NCBI GenBank assembly: GCA_963752755.1 | Contig: CAVVZJ010000024.1 | Coordinates: forward strand, 1 to 27,992 | Reading direction: 5' to 3' | Origin: CAVVZJ01 sp963752755 | GTDB lineage: Bacteria > Planctomycetota > Planctomycetia > Isosphaerales > Isosphaeraceae | DNA: 27,992 bases | Shown: in pieces, positions 19,248 through 26,207 of the stretch | Position numbering within the stretch: position 1 is the stretch's first letter | Layout of the letters: each line of letters opens with the position of its first letter | Position numbers and translations under genes: made by a program | Notes under the pieces: generated by a model | Databases searched by the model: none | Told to the model about the DNA's origin: nothing | The model's input: the letters and a program-made list of their open reading frames with translations, nothing else

Positions 19248-20627
19248 ATGAATCGCCATCTTGGCCCGGTGCTCGGTACGGCGGTTTGCTTGACGGCCCT
19301 CGCAGCCGTGGGGCGGTGCGCGGCGCCGGACGCACCAGCCTGGAAGGCCGGGGTCGCCAGCGTCGCAATCACGCCGGAGAAGGGACTCTGGATGGCCGGC
19401 TACGCCTCGCGGAACCGGCCGGCCGAGGGGAAGGAGACCGACCTGTATGCCAAGGCGCTGGCGATTGAGGACGTTGATGGGTCGCGCCTCGTTGTCGTCA
19501 CGCTCGACCTCATCGGCGTGCCGCGCAGCCTGCGAAAGAATCTGGAGAAGCGCTGCGGCGAGGCCTACAAGCTGCCGCCGGAAGGCCTCTTGCTGAACGC
19601 CTCGCATACGCACAGCGGTCCGGAATTCCGGGTCGGCCGCATCCCCTGGGACGACGGCAACCTGAAGCCGTCCCGGGACAGCCAAGCCTACGGCGAGCGG
19701 CTGGAGGAGCAACTCTTCCAGCTGATCGGCGAGGCCCTCGACCGCCTGAGCCCCGCCAAACTCGGGTACACGCACGCGCGAGCCGGCTTCGCCATGAACC
19801 GCCGCCTGCCCACGCCCAGTGGCTATCAGAACAGTCCGAATCCCGACGGCCCCGTGGACCAGTCCGTGCCGGTGCTCCGCGTTGAGGGTGAAGACGGGAA
19901 GCTCCGCGCCGTCCTGTTCGGCTATGCGTGTCACAACACCTCACTGTCGCTTTACCAGTGGAACGCCGACTACGCCGGCTACGCGCAGGAGTTCGTACAG
20001 GCCGAACACCCGGGCACGGTCGCGTTGTTCCTGATGGGATGCGGCGGCGACCAGAACCCCTATCCGCGCAAGACGGTCGAGCTGGCTCAGCAGCACGGCC
20101 GCGCCCTCGCCAATGCCGTCGAGACCGCACTCTCGGTCGCGCCCCGCGAGGTGAACGGTCCCTTGCGATCGGCGTACGGGGAAGTGGACCTCGACTACGA
20201 CGCCATCCCGACACGCGAGGAGTTCCGGCGACGCCTCGATTCCCGGAACAAGGTCGAGGCCGACCACGCGAAGCGCTTTCTCGCCCGGCTCGAGGCCGGC
20301 GAAGAACTCCCCACGAGCTACCCGTGTCCCGTGCAGGTCGCCCGCCTCGGAGACGACCTCGTGCTGGTCGCCCTCGGCGGCGAGACGTGCGTGGACTATT
20401 CGCTCCGGCTCAAGCAGGAACTCGCGGGCCAGGCCGCCGTCTGGGTCGCCGGCTACAGTAACGACGTGATGGGTTACATCCCGAGTCGTCGGGTCCGCGA
20501 GGAGGGGGGCTACGAGGCCACCGAGGCGATGCGCTACAGCCGAACTCACCCCGCCCCCTGGGCGCCCACGCTGGAGGAGAAAATCATCGAGAAGGTCTAC
20601 GAGCTCGACCGCCGTCTGAGCCGTTGA
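19248..20627 (+). CDS. Neutral/alkaline ceramidase-like secreted protein
   Basis: This 459-residue protein has a signal peptide (about 1-25) and a GGGGGGA ribosome site. It is N-terminal-domain neutral ceramidase-like (PF04734). GVASVAITPEKGLWMAGYA opens the domain (35-53). NASHTHSGP (117-125) and GYACHNT (225-231) supply the His residues that bind zinc in characterised ceramidases, and GYSNDVMGYIPSRR is near the end. Characterised enzymes cleave N-acyl-sphingosine with a serine in a GDVSPN-type motif. Here the aligned motif is GCGGDQNPYP, so that serine appears replaced. Many planctomycete homologues look similar and their substrate is unknown, so hydrolysis of ceramide should not be assumed. 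It may be co-transcribed with the propeller protein upstream. The C-terminal immunoglobulin-like domain of full-length enzymes is absent. Confidence 0.85.
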   Translation: MNRHLGPVLGTAVCLTALAAVGRCAAPDAPAWKAGVASVAITPEKGLWMAGYASRNRPAEGKETDLYAKALAIEDVDGSRLVVVTLDLIGVPRSLRKNLEKRCGEAYKLPPEGLLLNASHTHSGPEFRVGRIPWDDGNLKPSRDSQAYGERLEEQLFQLIGEALDRLSPAKLGYTHARAGFAMNRRLPTPSGYQNSPNPDGPVDQSVPVLRVEGEDGKLRAVLFGYACHNTSLSLYQWNADYAGYAQEFVQAEHPGTVALFLMGCGGDQNPYPRKTVELAQQHGRALANAVETALSVAPREVNGPLRSAYGEVDLDYDAIPTREEFRRRLDSRNKVEADHAKRFLARLEAGEELPTSYPCPVQVARLGDDLVLVALGGETCVDYSLRLKQELAGQAAVWVAGYSNDVMGYIPSRRVREEGGYEATEAMRYSRTHPAPWAPTLEEKIIEKVYELDRRLSR

Positions 20628-20667
20628 TCGCCGAGGCGCCTCGTTTCATCCCTCGGGACGGGGGCCC

Positions 20668-20916
20668 CGGGTCCGATCGCGATCGGTGCCGAAGTGGCTT
20701 GCCATCCGCGTTCGGTCCGTCGCCGAGATCCTCGCCGACCTCGGCTTCAACTGGCTCTTCCTCGACGGCGAGCACGGACCGCTGGAGACGCGAGAGATCC
20801 TGGCGATCCTCCAGGCCGTCGGGGATCGCGTGGCGTGCCTGGTGCGGGTCCCGGACGCCGAGGAGACCCCGATCAAGAAGGTCCTCGATCTCGGCGCCGA
20901 GGGGATCATCGTGATG
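20668..20916 (+). pseudogene. HpcH/HpaI aldolase fragment
   Basis: The reading GFNWLFLDGEHGPLETREIL, then VGDRVACLVRVPDAEETPIK and LDLGAEGIIV, is a clear match to the N-terminal third of HpcH/HpaI class II aldolases, including the active-site His (GEHGP) and Arg (VRVP). The opening (WLAIRVRSVAEILADL) is distorted and lacks a good start. The downstream catalytic Glu and Asp regions are absent: after base 20916 the frame continues with unrelated residues, and the 190 bases up to 21104 hold nothing recognisable. It is a truncated gene, not a simple one-base break. Confidence 0.75.
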
Positions 20917-21104
20917 AGGCGCCACCGACACGCATCGCCGGAGCAGCGCGGCGTCCAGCGGGCCGATATCATCGATCGTGTCCACCTCGTCGCCGACAGA
21001 CGGAAGCGTGTTGTACGGTCACGACGCAATCAATTCGGTCCCCTCGCGATTACTCGGATGTTGACGCCGAACCCTCAACGGCCACCGAGGGCGCGGGGTA
21101 GGCT

Positions 21105-22721
21105 TCAGTGCCCGCGACGCACGGCCTCCGCCAGCTCGGCTCGGGTCGGGGTGGTCCAGAGTCGACGCTCCAGGTACGGCGGCAAGCTCGTCGGCGGGAT
21201 CGGCTCGCCAGCGGCGGGAGATGTCCCGGGCCGCGGCGGGGCGGTTAACCCGCGTCCGGCCTGCGACGGCGAGACAGGGATCATGAGGCGCGTGACGCGG
21301 TCCCCTGAGGGATAGCGGGTCGCGGTGGCGACCGGAGACCGGGTTCGCCCCCCTCCGCGTCGGGCGAGGTCGAGCAGGTGGCCGGGGGCGAGGTCCGGCT
21401 CGGCGGCCTTGAGGACCGCGACGATGCCGGCGAAGTCGGCCGCGGCGACCGAGGAGCCGGCCAGCAGGGTGCCGTTGCTGAAAAAGGCCTCGGCATGCTC
21501 GAGCAGGACGTCAGGCTTGACCCGGCGGTCCTCGGTCGGCCCGACCGAGGAGGTCGGATCCGCCGCGCCAACCGTCAGGACAAGCGGGTGATCGGCCGGC
21601 GGGAACAGCTCGCCCTCGTGCGAGGCGTCCACGAACTCGACCGCCTCGACCGGCTCTCGGGTGCCGGGCCGAACGTACGACTCACGAGCGGCCGTCACCA
21701 GGACACGAACACGATCCCCCTCGCGGAACGCGCCTCCTTTGGCAAGGACGCGGATCCGATAGGCGCGATCGGGGTCGGGGGGGATGATGATGGGGTCGGC
21801 CGGGAGGTCCGAAAGGACCACGCGCTCGCGAGGGTTGCGGCTCTCACCCGGGCCCGCGACGCGATCGCCGGAGACCTGAACCAACTCGCCAGCGCCGACG
21901 CGACGGCCCGCCCAGTCCTCGACGTAGAGGTCGAGATCCTTCGTCGTGCCGGCGTCCTCCGCCTCTCGATAGTCGTTCCAGGTGAGCGTGACAGTGACCG
22001 TGTTCTCGTCCAGGTGGTTGTGGAATCGCAGGGCGGCGATGTCACCCCCCTTGCCGAGGCGAAGATAGCCGTCGCTCAGGATGCGCACCGGGGCGTTGTG
22101 GACCTTGCCGCCGAAGTTGCCGGCGGCGTTGATCCAGAGGATGCCCGCGGCGAGCGCCTCGTCGACGATCCGATTGATAAACCCCCGACCGTCGCCGTTC
22201 CCGCCACCCTCGAAGGAGCCGCTGAACAGGATGATGTCGATATCCTGCTCGACGGCGTACCGCACGGCCCGCCGGAGCATCGTCGGGCCATTCGCGTTGA
22301 GCAGGTAAAACCGCGGCCCACCCGGGTAAGAGCCGGTGACCGCCCAGACGATCTGGGCCATCGCCCGGCCGTGGCTGTTGCCCGGCTCGAACGGCTTCCG
22401 GTAGTCGGGGTCGCCCAGGTCGGCGTGTCGGGCCACAAAGGCGGGGTCATAATGCTCGACAATCACCGCGTTCGCGGGCAAATAGCCCCGGCCGAGGCCC
22501 GCGCCCGCGAAGCCGTAGTCCAGCACGGCGACCTTCAGCGCCTGGACCCCCGAGACGTCCCGATACTCCGCGACCAGCCCGAGCCGAGCCCTCCGCTGCC
22601 GGACGTCGGCCAGGTGTGCCGGGGCTATCGGACCACGAGAGAATTCCTGAGGCGCCGCCGGTGTGCCGGCCGACGCCAACGCCAGGAGTGCGAGCAGCCC
22701 GACCGTCGCGATTCGGCGCAT
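21105..22721 (-). CDS. Secreted subtilisin-like (S8) serine protease with inserted beta domain
   Basis: The ATG at 22721 has GGGGAG five bases upstream and begins a signal peptide (MRRIATVGLLALLALASAGT). The 538-residue protein carries the S8 triad in order: Asp68 in VAVLDYGFAG, His117 in NSHGRAMAQI, Asn202 (oxyanion) in INAAGNFGG and Ser424 in LAGSSVAAADFAG. The serine motif is GSSVAAA instead of GTSxAxP. Between Asn and Ser lies an insertion of about 130 residues (215-345) with KDLDLYVEDWAG and YRIRVLAKGG, resembling a PPC/P-like beta-sandwich. No prodomain is evident. It is predicted to be extracytoplasmic. It lies 103 bp downstream of the Gly/Tyr-repeat gene on the same strand, which suggests co-expression; the substrate is unknown. 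Confidence 0.82.
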   Translation of the reverse strand: MRRIATVGLLALLALASAGTPAAPQEFSRGPIAPAHLADVRQRRARLGLVAEYRDVSGVQALKVAVLDYGFAGAGLGRGYLPANAVIVEHYDPAFVARHADLGDPDYRKPFEPGNSHGRAMAQIVWAVTGSYPGGPRFYLLNANGPTMLRRAVRYAVEQDIDIILFSGSFEGGGNGDGRGFINRIVDEALAAGILWINAAGNFGGKVHNAPVRILSDGYLRLGKGGDIAALRFHNHLDENTVTVTLTWNDYREAEDAGTTKDLDLYVEDWAGRRVGAGELVQVSGDRVAGPGESRNPRERVVLSDLPADPIIIPPDPDRAYRIRVLAKGGAFREGDRVRVLVTAARESYVRPGTREPVEAVEFVDASHEGELFPPADHPLVLTVGAADPTSSVGPTEDRRVKPDVLLEHAEAFFSNGTLLAGSSVAAADFAGIVAVLKAAEPDLAPGHLLDLARRGGGRTRSPVATATRYPSGDRVTRLMIPVSPSQAGRGLTAPPRPGTSPAAGEPIPPTSLPPYLERRLWTTPTRAELAEAVRRGH

Positions 22722-22781
22722 GGGTCTCCCCGGCACGCGAGCCGCCCCGCGCACGAGGGCGCCGGGGCTACGGCTGAGACG

Positions 22782-22795
22782 CACGGTCGACCGTG
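22782..22795. promoter_or_regulatory. Perfect 14-bp palindrome between repeat protein and protease genes
   Basis: CACGGTCGACCGTG is its own reverse complement and lies 60-75 bases upstream of the protease ATG (22721), in the 103-bp gap. It could be an operator for the protease or a small hairpin in a shared transcript. A chance origin is possible in such GC-rich DNA. Confidence 0.35.
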
Positions 22796-22824
22796 TTCGA
22801 GCAGGCATCGACAGGACCGGAAGG

Positions 22825-23334
22825 TCACCAGTAGCCCCAGCCGCCGTAGCCGCAGGTGCGATACCCGCCGTAGAACCCGCCCAGGCCGTAGCCGAGTCCG
22901 CCGTAGCCGAAACCGCCATAGCCGAGTCCGCCATAGCCGAGCCCGCTGTAGCCGAAACCGCCATAGCCAAGCCCGCTGTAGCCGAAACCGCCGTAGCCGA
23001 GTCCGCCATAGCCGAGCCCGCCGTAGCCGAGACCAAAGCCTCCAAGCCCGCCATAGCCGAGACCGCCATAGCCGAGCCCGCCGAAGCCGCGACCAAAGCC
23101 TCCGAACCCGAAGCCACGCCTCCAGCCGCAGGCCTGGGTGGGCGTCTCGGCGTCCAGTTCACCTGACGGCCTGCCGGCGTCTGAGGACGACGCGGGAACG
23201 GTTGTATGGAGGTCGTCCGTAGCGACCGCCGGCCTGGTGGGGGCCTTCGGCCCAAACTCCTTGTCCAGTTCACCCGCCGCGACGGGCGCCGCGGCCAGCA
23301 AGGCCATGGCCAGGCATCCGATGAGTCGAGACAC
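22825..23334 (-). CDS. Secreted Gly/Tyr-rich pentapeptide-repeat protein
   Basis: The start is GTG at 23334 with a strong AGGAGG site six bases upstream; the nearest ATG is out of frame. The 169-residue product has a signal peptide (MSRLIGCLAMALLAAAPVAA), a linker of about 50 residues with one Cys (C69), then about 95 residues made of GLGYG/GFGYG/GFGYS units, ending CGYGGWGYW with a second Cys (C161). It contains almost only Gly, Tyr, Leu and Phe. Similar compositions occur in silk-, keratin- or matrix-like proteins and in small secreted planctomycete proteins of unknown role. It may form a flexible or self-associating extracellular material; that is inference. It lies immediately upstream of the S8 protease gene on the same strand. 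Confidence 0.8.
   Translation of the reverse strand: MSRLIGCLAMALLAAAPVAAGELDKEFGPKAPTRPAVATDDLHTTVPASSSDAGRPSGELDAETPTQACGWRRGFGFGGFGRGFGGLGYGGLGYGGLGGFGLGYGGLGYGGLGYGGFGYSGLGYGGFGYSGLGYGGLGYGGFGYGGLGYGLGGFYGGYRTCGYGGWGYW
22834..23115. repeat. Tandem 15-bp DNA repeats encoding GLGYG units
   Basis: On the plus strand the unit reads roughly ccgccatagccgagt and recurs about fourteen times with small changes (cata/cgta/ctgta, gag/gaa). The unit length of 15 bp equals five codons, so copy-number change keeps the frame. Such arrays expand and contract readily and are prone to assembly collapse. Confidence 0.8.
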
Positions 23335-23444
23335 GAGTCGCCTCCTGGATCGGGACCGATTTCCTGATCTGTCGCCGCTATTCTTATTCTTACGCGGTTA
23401 CCGCACCCGTGGCAACACCCCGATCATCCCCCACGAGGTGGCCC

Positions 23445-23585
23445 ATGTCCCAGGATGCCGCGTCGGACTCTTACGAACTCCTCGTCTGTTATGCCCACAA
23501 GGATGATCGCGGCGAGCACGCCGGTAAGGTCTCGGCGCCAGTCGAGACGATCAGAGATGAGTATTTCCGCCGTGGCGGTGAAGAA
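23445..23585 (+). pseudogene. 5' stub of a TIR-like domain gene
   Basis: The ATG at 23445 has GAGG six bases upstream, and the frame reads SYELLVCYAHKDDRGEHAGK, then VETIRDEYFRRGG. This resembles the first strand and helix of bacterial TIR domains (xDxFISYAHxD...), with F-I-S changed to L-V-C. After about 47 codons the similarity ends and the frame simply runs on through the antisense of the RraA gene, whose stop is at 23607. The rest of the TIR domain, including its catalytic Glu, is missing. TIR domains often belong to NAD-cleaving defence systems, but no partner genes are present here. The match is short and tentative. Confidence 0.5.
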
Positions 23586-23606
23586 AGCTCTCGACGGATG
23601 GCTCCG

Positions 23607-24269
23607 TTACAGCACTCCATATCGCCGGAATGCCTCCGTCACCGTCATTCCCTCCGCCAGTGCCCGACGCACCAGGTTTTCGCCCCGAACCTTCTCCTCC
23701 GCCCGCGCCAGCGTCTCCTCCACCACCGCCTGGGGGATCGTCACGATCCCATCATCATCCGCAAGCACCAGGTCCCCCGAGCGGACCTGCACACCTCCGC
23801 AGACGATCGGCACGTCATGCTCCGCGACATCGATCCGACCCAGGCTGTCGGCCGGATGCACGCCCCGGCAGAAAACGGGAAAGCCCATCGCCTGAATCGC
23901 CTGCGTATCTCTCGTGTAGCCATCAATCACCACCCCCCGACACCCCCGATACCGAGCCGCGGTCGAGAGCAGTTCCCCCCAGAAGCTTGCGTGGCACTCC
24001 GAGACGACCATCACGTCCCCCGCCCGCAGATCATCCACCGCCGCCATCTCTCCTTGATAAGGCTCAGTCGGCGCAACCTCCGGAGCCGGTATCGTCCGCA
24101 CCGTCCTGGCCACCCCGGCACACCGAGCCCCCGAAAACAACGGCCGGATCTCGGCCCGCATGGCCTGATCCCGGTATCCCAGCCGATCGAGCACGTCCGC
24201 CACAACCGGCGTATAGAGCCCCGCCAGCCGCTCGATCCACCCTCGTGCCTGTCCTTCCTCAACCATCAT
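23607..24269 (-). CDS. RraA-like family protein (possible HMG/CHA-type aldolase)
   Basis: The ATG at 24269 (followed by a second ATG) has GGAGG eight bases upstream, better than the upstream in-frame ATG at 24347. The 220-residue protein is RraA/dimethylmenaquinone methyltransferase-like. It contains FWGELLSTAA (97-106), GVVIDGYTRDT (112-122, including the family Arg-Asp pair), RGVHPADSLGRID (135-147) and LADDDGIVTIP (169-179). Enzymes of this fold with the intact Arg/Asp site are class II pyruvate aldolases acting on 4-hydroxy-4-methyl-2-oxoglutarate or oxaloacetate; RNase E regulators share the fold. The intact site favours an enzymatic role in the cytoplasm. It stands alone and diverges from the FG-GAP gene. 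Confidence 0.88.
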   Translation of the reverse strand: MMVEEGQARGWIERLAGLYTPVVADVLDRLGYRDQAMRAEIRPLFSGARCAGVARTVRTIPAPEVAPTEPYQGEMAAVDDLRAGDVMVVSECHASFWGELLSTAARYRGCRGVVIDGYTRDTQAIQAMGFPVFCRGVHPADSLGRIDVAEHDVPIVCGGVQVRSGDLVLADDDGIVTIPQAVVEETLARAEEKVRGENLVRRALAEGMTVTEAFRRYGVL

Positions 24270-24438
24270 CGCATCGCCCTCCACCCTTGAGATCCGTGCG
24301 TGGATTCTACCCAGCCCCCGCAACCGTCTCCAGCATTCCATCAACACGCAGGAGACTCCACCAGGCTCAGGAGCGGGTTCCCTTATGCCCCCGGCCGGCT
24401 TTCAACCGGTCAGGCCCTCAACCGGCCATCCTCCCTGA

Positions 24439-24467
24439 TTGACACACGCGAATTCCCCCTCTAACCT
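24439..24467 (+). promoter_or_regulatory. Candidate promoter for the FG-GAP gene
   Basis: A consensus TTGACA (24439-24444) is separated by 17 bases from TAACCT (24462-24467), which keeps the three best-conserved -10 positions. Transcription would begin about 40 bases before the ATG at 24513. Just upstream lies a repeated CAACCGG motif (about 24393-24427) that could be a binding site. Confidence 0.4.
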
Positions 24468-24512
24468 TGGTCTCAAGGTCGAGCCCGGACCACTCTTTGC
24501 GAGGAGTCCCCG

Positions 24513-26204
24513 ATGCCAGCCTCGATACCGGAGCCAGGGACGACTCGGAATCGTCCCCCTGGGCTCGAATCCCAGGCTCGCTCCTCGGCGGTTCCGATCG
24601 CCATCGCTTTCCTCCTGAGCTTGCACCCGGTCATCGGTCTGGCCGAGGACCCTGCCCGATCCCTCTCGTTCCTCGACGTCACCCGGTCCGCCGGACTCCT
24701 GGAACCCCTCGCCGGTCTGATGGGCCACGGAGCCGCCTGGGGCGACTTCGACGCCGACGGTCATCTCGACCTCTTCGTCGGCGGGTTCTGCGACCGACCC
24801 GATGCCGAGTACCGGCCCGCCTCCGGTCCCGTGCCCTCCCGGCTCCTGCGCCAGACAGGGGAAGGCCGGTTCGAGCCCGTGCAGCCGTCCGCCGCCGAGT
24901 TCTTCGGCCGAACCAGCGGGGCCGTCTTCGTGGACCTCGACAACGACGGCGATCTCGACCTCTACGTCGCCAACAACGCTCGCTCCCGATCCACCCGCAC
25001 CGAGGCCCCTCAGCGCTCCGCCCAGTTGCTCCAGAGCCGGCTTTTCCGCAATGATCGCGGCGCCTTCTCCGATATCACCGACTCCAGCCGAGCCTGTCCC
25101 TCGTCTCTCCACTCCGCCCGCAACATCGGCGTCCTCGACTTCGACAACGATGGATTTCTCGATCTTTTGGTTCTCGAAGATCGGTTCGTCGGCCGGGGTC
25201 AATCGCCCCGTTCCGTCCTTCTGCGCAACCGGGGCGACCTCACGTTCGACGACGCCAACCGTTCCGCTCACCTGCCCGACGACCTGCATGGCCTGGGCCT
25301 CGCCATCGCCGACCTCAACGGCGACCGCCACCCCGACTTCTTCGTCGGCCACTCCAATCGCCTTTTCCTGAGCGATCCGGGTTCAACCTATCGGGAGGCC
25401 GTCGAACTTTCCGACGTCTTTGACCACCACCCGACGGACGCCGAGGACTGGCCCTGCGGCGCCGCCTTCGCGGACCTCGACCTCGACGGAGACCTCGACC
25501 TCGTGGTCTCCACCCATCACGCCCCGGCCCGCAACCACGCCTACCTCAACGACGGCCTGGAGGCTGGAATTCCCCGCTTCCGGGACGTCACCGCCGCCGT
25601 GGGCCTGGGCGACGAGGTTCCGGTCAAGTGCCCCCACGTCGAGGTCCAGGACTTCGACAACGACGGCTGGCCCGACATCTTTTTCTCGGCGGGCTGGCGC
25701 CAGCCAGATGGCTCGACCATGCCCCTGATCTTCCGCAACGACGGTCTGCGCGACGGTCTACCCCGCTTCCGGCCTCCCCGTCCGATCCAGCCGCCGATGG
25801 TCTACTACCCCGCCGCCCCCTCCGCCGACTTCGATCGCGACGGCCGTCTGGACCTCTTCCTCACCAACTGGTTTTCGGACGACCATTCGCACCTCCTCCG
25901 CAACACCAGCCCCATCCGCCACTGGCTCGATGTCCGCGTCCTCGGTCTTTCCATCAACCGCATGGGGATCGGCACGCGCATCGAAATCTACCGCCAGGGT
26001 CATCTCGACCAGAAGGCCCACCTCCTGGGCCTGCGGGAGATCGCCACCGGCTACGGCTACGCCAGCGGCCAGCCGGCCGTCGCGCATTTCGGCCTCGGAG
26101 ACAACACCCAGGTCGATCTGAGGGCGACCTTGCCCGATGGACAGACCCTCGAACGCCGGAGCATCCAGGCCGACCAGGTTCTGGTTCTGAAGGAGGAGCC
26201 TTGA
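24513..26204 (+). CDS. FG-GAP/VCBS repeat protein with ASPIC/UnbV C-terminus
   Basis: The ATG at 24513 has AGGAG six bases upstream. The 563-residue protein has an N-terminal hydrophobic export segment (about 27-44), then seven Asp-rich FG-GAP/VCBS units of type DFDxDGxLDL. They are DFDADGHLDLFVGG (78-91), DLDNDGDLDLYVAN, DFDNDGFLDLLVLE, DLNGDRHPDFFVGH, DLDLDGDLDLVVST, DFDNDGWPDIFFSA and DFDRDGRLDLFLTN. Seven units fit a seven-bladed calcium-binding propeller. The C-terminal 100 residues (LDVRVLGLSINRMGIGTRIE ... VDLRATLPDGQTLERR) are an ASPIC/UnbV domain. Members are secreted or surface proteins of unknown activity, common in Planctomycetota. The next gene starts 3 bp after its stop, so the two form an operon. 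Confidence 0.92.
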   Translation: MPASIPEPGTTRNRPPGLESQARSSAVPIAIAFLLSLHPVIGLAEDPARSLSFLDVTRSAGLLEPLAGLMGHGAAWGDFDADGHLDLFVGGFCDRPDAEYRPASGPVPSRLLRQTGEGRFEPVQPSAAEFFGRTSGAVFVDLDNDGDLDLYVANNARSRSTRTEAPQRSAQLLQSRLFRNDRGAFSDITDSSRACPSSLHSARNIGVLDFDNDGFLDLLVLEDRFVGRGQSPRSVLLRNRGDLTFDDANRSAHLPDDLHGLGLAIADLNGDRHPDFFVGHSNRLFLSDPGSTYREAVELSDVFDHHPTDAEDWPCGAAFADLDLDGDLDLVVSTHHAPARNHAYLNDGLEAGIPRFRDVTAAVGLGDEVPVKCPHVEVQDFDNDGWPDIFFSAGWRQPDGSTMPLIFRNDGLRDGLPRFRPPRPIQPPMVYYPAAPSADFDRDGRLDLFLTNWFSDDHSHLLRNTSPIRHWLDVRVLGLSINRMGIGTRIEIYRQGHLDQKAHLLGLREIATGYGYASGQPAVAHFGLGDNTQVDLRATLPDGQTLERRSIQADQVLVLKEEP

Positions 26205-26207
26205 CCA

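Noticed and set aside
22834..23115. CRISPR array
   Set aside because: The repeats are contiguous 15-bp coding units with no spacers.
22663..23166. Plus-strand frame encoding AVAETAIAE-type repeats
   Set aside because: This is the antisense of the 15-bp repeats. The minus-strand frame has a signal peptide and AGGAGG site, so it is the real one.
21378..23222. Plus-strand open frame of about 610 codons ending in Arg/His/Ser repeats
   Set aside because: It is antisense to the S8 protease and the Gly/Tyr-repeat gene; the repeats are the complement of the GLGYG array.
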